Source: Ottowia sp. (GTDB lineage Bacteria; Pseudomonadota; Gammaproteobacteria; Burkholderiales; Burkholderiaceae_C). From it: 7,569 nt of DNA. Made by a program: the position numbers and the translations under genes. Shown in pieces: positions 6,165-7,569 of this stretch. The notes beneath the pieces are model-generated. The model was not told where the DNA came from and did no database searches. It saw nothing but the letters and a program-made list of their open reading frames with translations. The DNA lies in assembly GCA_023228705.1 (NCBI GenBank), contig JALOAS010000124.1, forward strand, positions 1 to 7,569, read 5' to 3'. The number at the start of each line of letters is the position of its first letter. Positions within the stretch are counted from its first letter, which is position 1.

Positions 6165-6200
6165 TCCATCCGCTTGGACTGGTTGAATGATGATATTTTT
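6165..6200 (+). other. Spacer 82, overlaps the target of spacer 53
   Basis: The minus strand reads KISSFNQSKRM, sharing 23 bases (ATCCGCTTGGACTGGTTGAA plus flanking bases) with spacer 53 but shifted, so two different windows of one gene were sampled. Confidence 0.75.
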
Positions 6201-7202
6201 GTAAGAATCTATTTGACCCGACTTAGGGGGTTGAGACATTTCCATGATTGGTATGCTAACTCCAACCATAAGGTAAGAATCTATTTGACCCGACTTAGGG
6301 GGTTGAGACTTTTCTTTTTCTCTCTCATTCTGTCTACTGTCATGTCGTAAGAATCTATTTGACCCGACTTAGGGGGTTGAGACTAGTTTTCTAGCCTTTC
6401 TTCGTCATTAGTAAAACCGGGTAAGAATCTATTTGACCCGACTTAGGGGGTTGAGACTAATCCTCTTTTAGGATTACCGAAGTAAAAATTTAGTAAGAAT
6501 CTATTTGACCCGACTTAGGGGGTTGAGACTTTCTACATATGTTATAACTAATAACATAATCATTAAGTAAGAATCTATTTGACCCGACTTAGGGGGTTGA
6601 GACTTTACGTTCTTGGTGGTTGTTGAAATCAACTAATTTTAGTAAGAATCTATTTGACCCGACTTAGGGGGTTGAGACTGTAATTGATATAGAGAAGTTA
6701 TTCTTATTCCGTTTATTGTAAGAATCTATTTGACCCGACTTAGGGGGTTGAGACATTGTTGGTTCCATCTAAACATGTTAATACATTACCGTAAGAATCT
6801 ATTTGACCCGACTTAGGGGGTTGAGACTCTATCATAGATCAAATTTACCTTTACTGCATTTAAGTAAGAATCTATTTGACCCGACTTAGGGGGTTGAGAC
6901 CCGGACAAACGGGTTAGCGTGTCTTCTAAGCACGCTGTTGTAAGAATCTATTTGACCCGACTTAGGGGGTTGAGACTTCTGAATTGATCGTTGACTGAAA
7001 CATAATATGTTTTTTGTAAGAATCTATTTGACCCGACTTAGGGGGTTGAGACCAATTTGATCGTATTTTTTTGTTGTGAGGTTGAGATATTGTAAGAATC
7101 TATTTGACCCGACTTAGGGGGTTGAGACTTTTTCCTTGTTCTTTTTTAATTTCTTTAATTTCTTTGTAAGAATCTATTTGACCCGACTTAGGGGGTTGAG
7201 AC

Positions 7203-7244
7203 TACAGAGTTGTTTTCTTCTTTATATAAAACAACTCTTTTACC
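7203..7244 (+). other. Spacer 96, 11-bp perfect inverted repeat in an inferred coding target
   Basis: AGAGTTGTTTT (7206-7216) pairs with AAAACAACTCT (7228-7238). The minus strand is open throughout (GKRVVLYKEENNSV). Confidence 0.85.
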
Positions 7245-7281
7245 GTAAGAATCTATTTGACCCGACTTAGGGGGTTGAGAC

Positions 7282-7323
7282 TAAGATTTTTATTCTCAAT
7301 TCTTAACAACATCCCTTCGGGGA
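7282..7323 (+). other. Spacer 97, inferred target peptide PEGMLLRIENKNL
   Basis: At 42 bp it is among the longest spacers. It covers the whole of spacer 67's target plus five more bases at its right end. Confidence 0.75.
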
Positions 7324-7360
7324 GTAAGAATCTATTTGACCCGACTTAGGGGGTTGAGAC

Positions 7361-7398
7361 TTACAAGAAGAGAAGTTTACTTTTTTGAGTTCCACATC
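7361..7398 (+). other. Spacer 98, overlaps the target of spacer 68
   Basis: The minus strand reads DVELKKVNFSSC and continues in spacer 68. The exact 20-base overlap indicates two acquisitions from one target. Confidence 0.8.
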
Positions 7399-7545
7399 GT
7401 AAGAATCTATTTGACCCGACTTAGGGGGTTGAGACTTCAACCAAGAACATGATAGTCATACTAATAGCACAGTAAGAATCTATTTGACCCGACTTAGGGG
7501 GTTGAGACAATGTAGGTATTGTTTATCTTGATTATCAAGTCTTTT

Positions 7546-7569
7546 GTAAGAATCTATTTGACCCGACTT
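7546..7569 (+). repeat. CRISPR repeat 101, truncated by the window edge
   Basis: The first 24 bases of the repeat match the consensus exactly and then the window ends. The truncation is a property of the window, not of the array, so more repeats and spacers are expected to the right. Confidence 0.98.

Larger units (their letters stand above)
88..7569 (+). CRISPR. Giant CRISPR array: 100 complete repeats plus one partial, 100 spacers, open at the right edge
   Basis: A 37-bp repeat beginning GTAAGAATCTATTTG and ending GGGGGTTGAGAC recurs without visible change. Spacers are 33-42 bp, all different except one exact pair. Repeat starts: 88,161,236,312,384,462,535,607,679,755,829,903,977,1051,1125,1198,1271,1347,1423,1498,1572,1646,1721,1795,1871,1945,2018,2090,2165,2240,2316,2390,2466,2539,2611,2686,2760,2833,2903,2978,3053,3128,3203,3281,3358,3431,3506,3581,3654,3729,3802,3877,3950,4025,4103,4178,4255,4329,4403,4477,4551,4623,4696,4773,4852,4926,5003,5077,5152,5227,5301,5376,5452,5525,5601,5676,5753,5830,5904,5978,6053,6128,6201,6273,6347,6421,6493,6567,6642,6718,6791,6864,6940,7016,7092,7166,7245,7324,7399,7472,7546. 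Spacer n follows repeat n. The + strand is taken as the crRNA strand because the repeat ends in an ATTGAAAC-like handle (GTTGAGAC) and because spacer groups with codon-like variation are antisense to the inferred mRNA. Handle type and variable spacer length suggest type III, less likely type I; no cas gene is in view to decide. The array continues beyond the window. Confidence 0.99.

Noticed and set aside
5912..6169. Minus-strand open frame of 85 codons
   Set aside because: Array read-through, as above.
88..7569. Simple tandem satellite or protein repeat gene instead of CRISPR
   Set aside because: Intervening sequences are unique and of typical spacer length, and the repeat is invariant; this fits only a CRISPR array.
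88..7569. Type II, V or VI array
   Set aside because: The repeat end does not resemble the usual handles of those types as I know them, and the spacers (33-42 bp) are longer and more variable than usual for them. Not formally excluded without cas genes.

Overview
The whole window is one CRISPR array with a short flank. Positions 1-87 are non-repetitive. From 88 to the right edge there are 100 complete copies of one 37-bp repeat and a 101st copy cut off by the window edge after 24 bases. They separate 100 spacers of 33-42 bp (mean about 37.6). By eye every repeat copy is identical. I see no cas gene, tRNA, rRNA, insertion sequence or credible protein-coding gene; the stop-free stretches are the repeat and spacers read through.

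Organism and type. An array like this means a bacterium or archaeon, but no host gene is present to say which. The repeat has a weak central stem (CCC/GGG) and ends in GTTGAGAC, close to the ATTGAAAC-like 8-nt crRNA 5' handle of Cas6-processed type I and type III systems. That implies transcription on the + strand with the leader on the left. Variable spacer lengths, and spacers that look antisense to mRNA, favour a type III (RNA-guided, RNA-sensing) effector. The subtype cannot be proved without cas genes.

Spacer content. Reverse-complemented, most spacers read as plausible protein fragments. At least ten groups of spacers scattered along the array hit the same site, or overlapping or homologous sites, of the same inferred genes. 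Within several groups the differences fall at third codon positions on the minus strand, so the crRNAs are antisense to inferred mRNA. Inferred target peptides include FNQSKRMGTLYK, PEGMLLRIENKNL, IVGMKISISVEQ and EESIETDFDGNPII. Two further groups tile what look like non-coding leaders in the target: a CTGACAAGT/ACTTGTCAG palindrome followed by a ribosome binding site (four spacers), and a multi-palindrome region followed by GGAGG (two spacers). The simplest reading is repeated exposure to a family of related, AT-rich mobile elements or viruses with bacterial-type Shine-Dalgarno signals.

Unusual points: a clear excess of spacers with long perfect inverted repeats, an A/T bias at the first spacer base (85 of 100 by hand count), one exact spacer duplication, one nested pair sharing one end, and one spacer that seems to carry an extra copy of the last five repeat bases. 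Antisense orientation plus hairpin enrichment raises the possibility of acquisition from RNA (for example by a reverse transcriptase-Cas1), which the missing flank could confirm or exclude.
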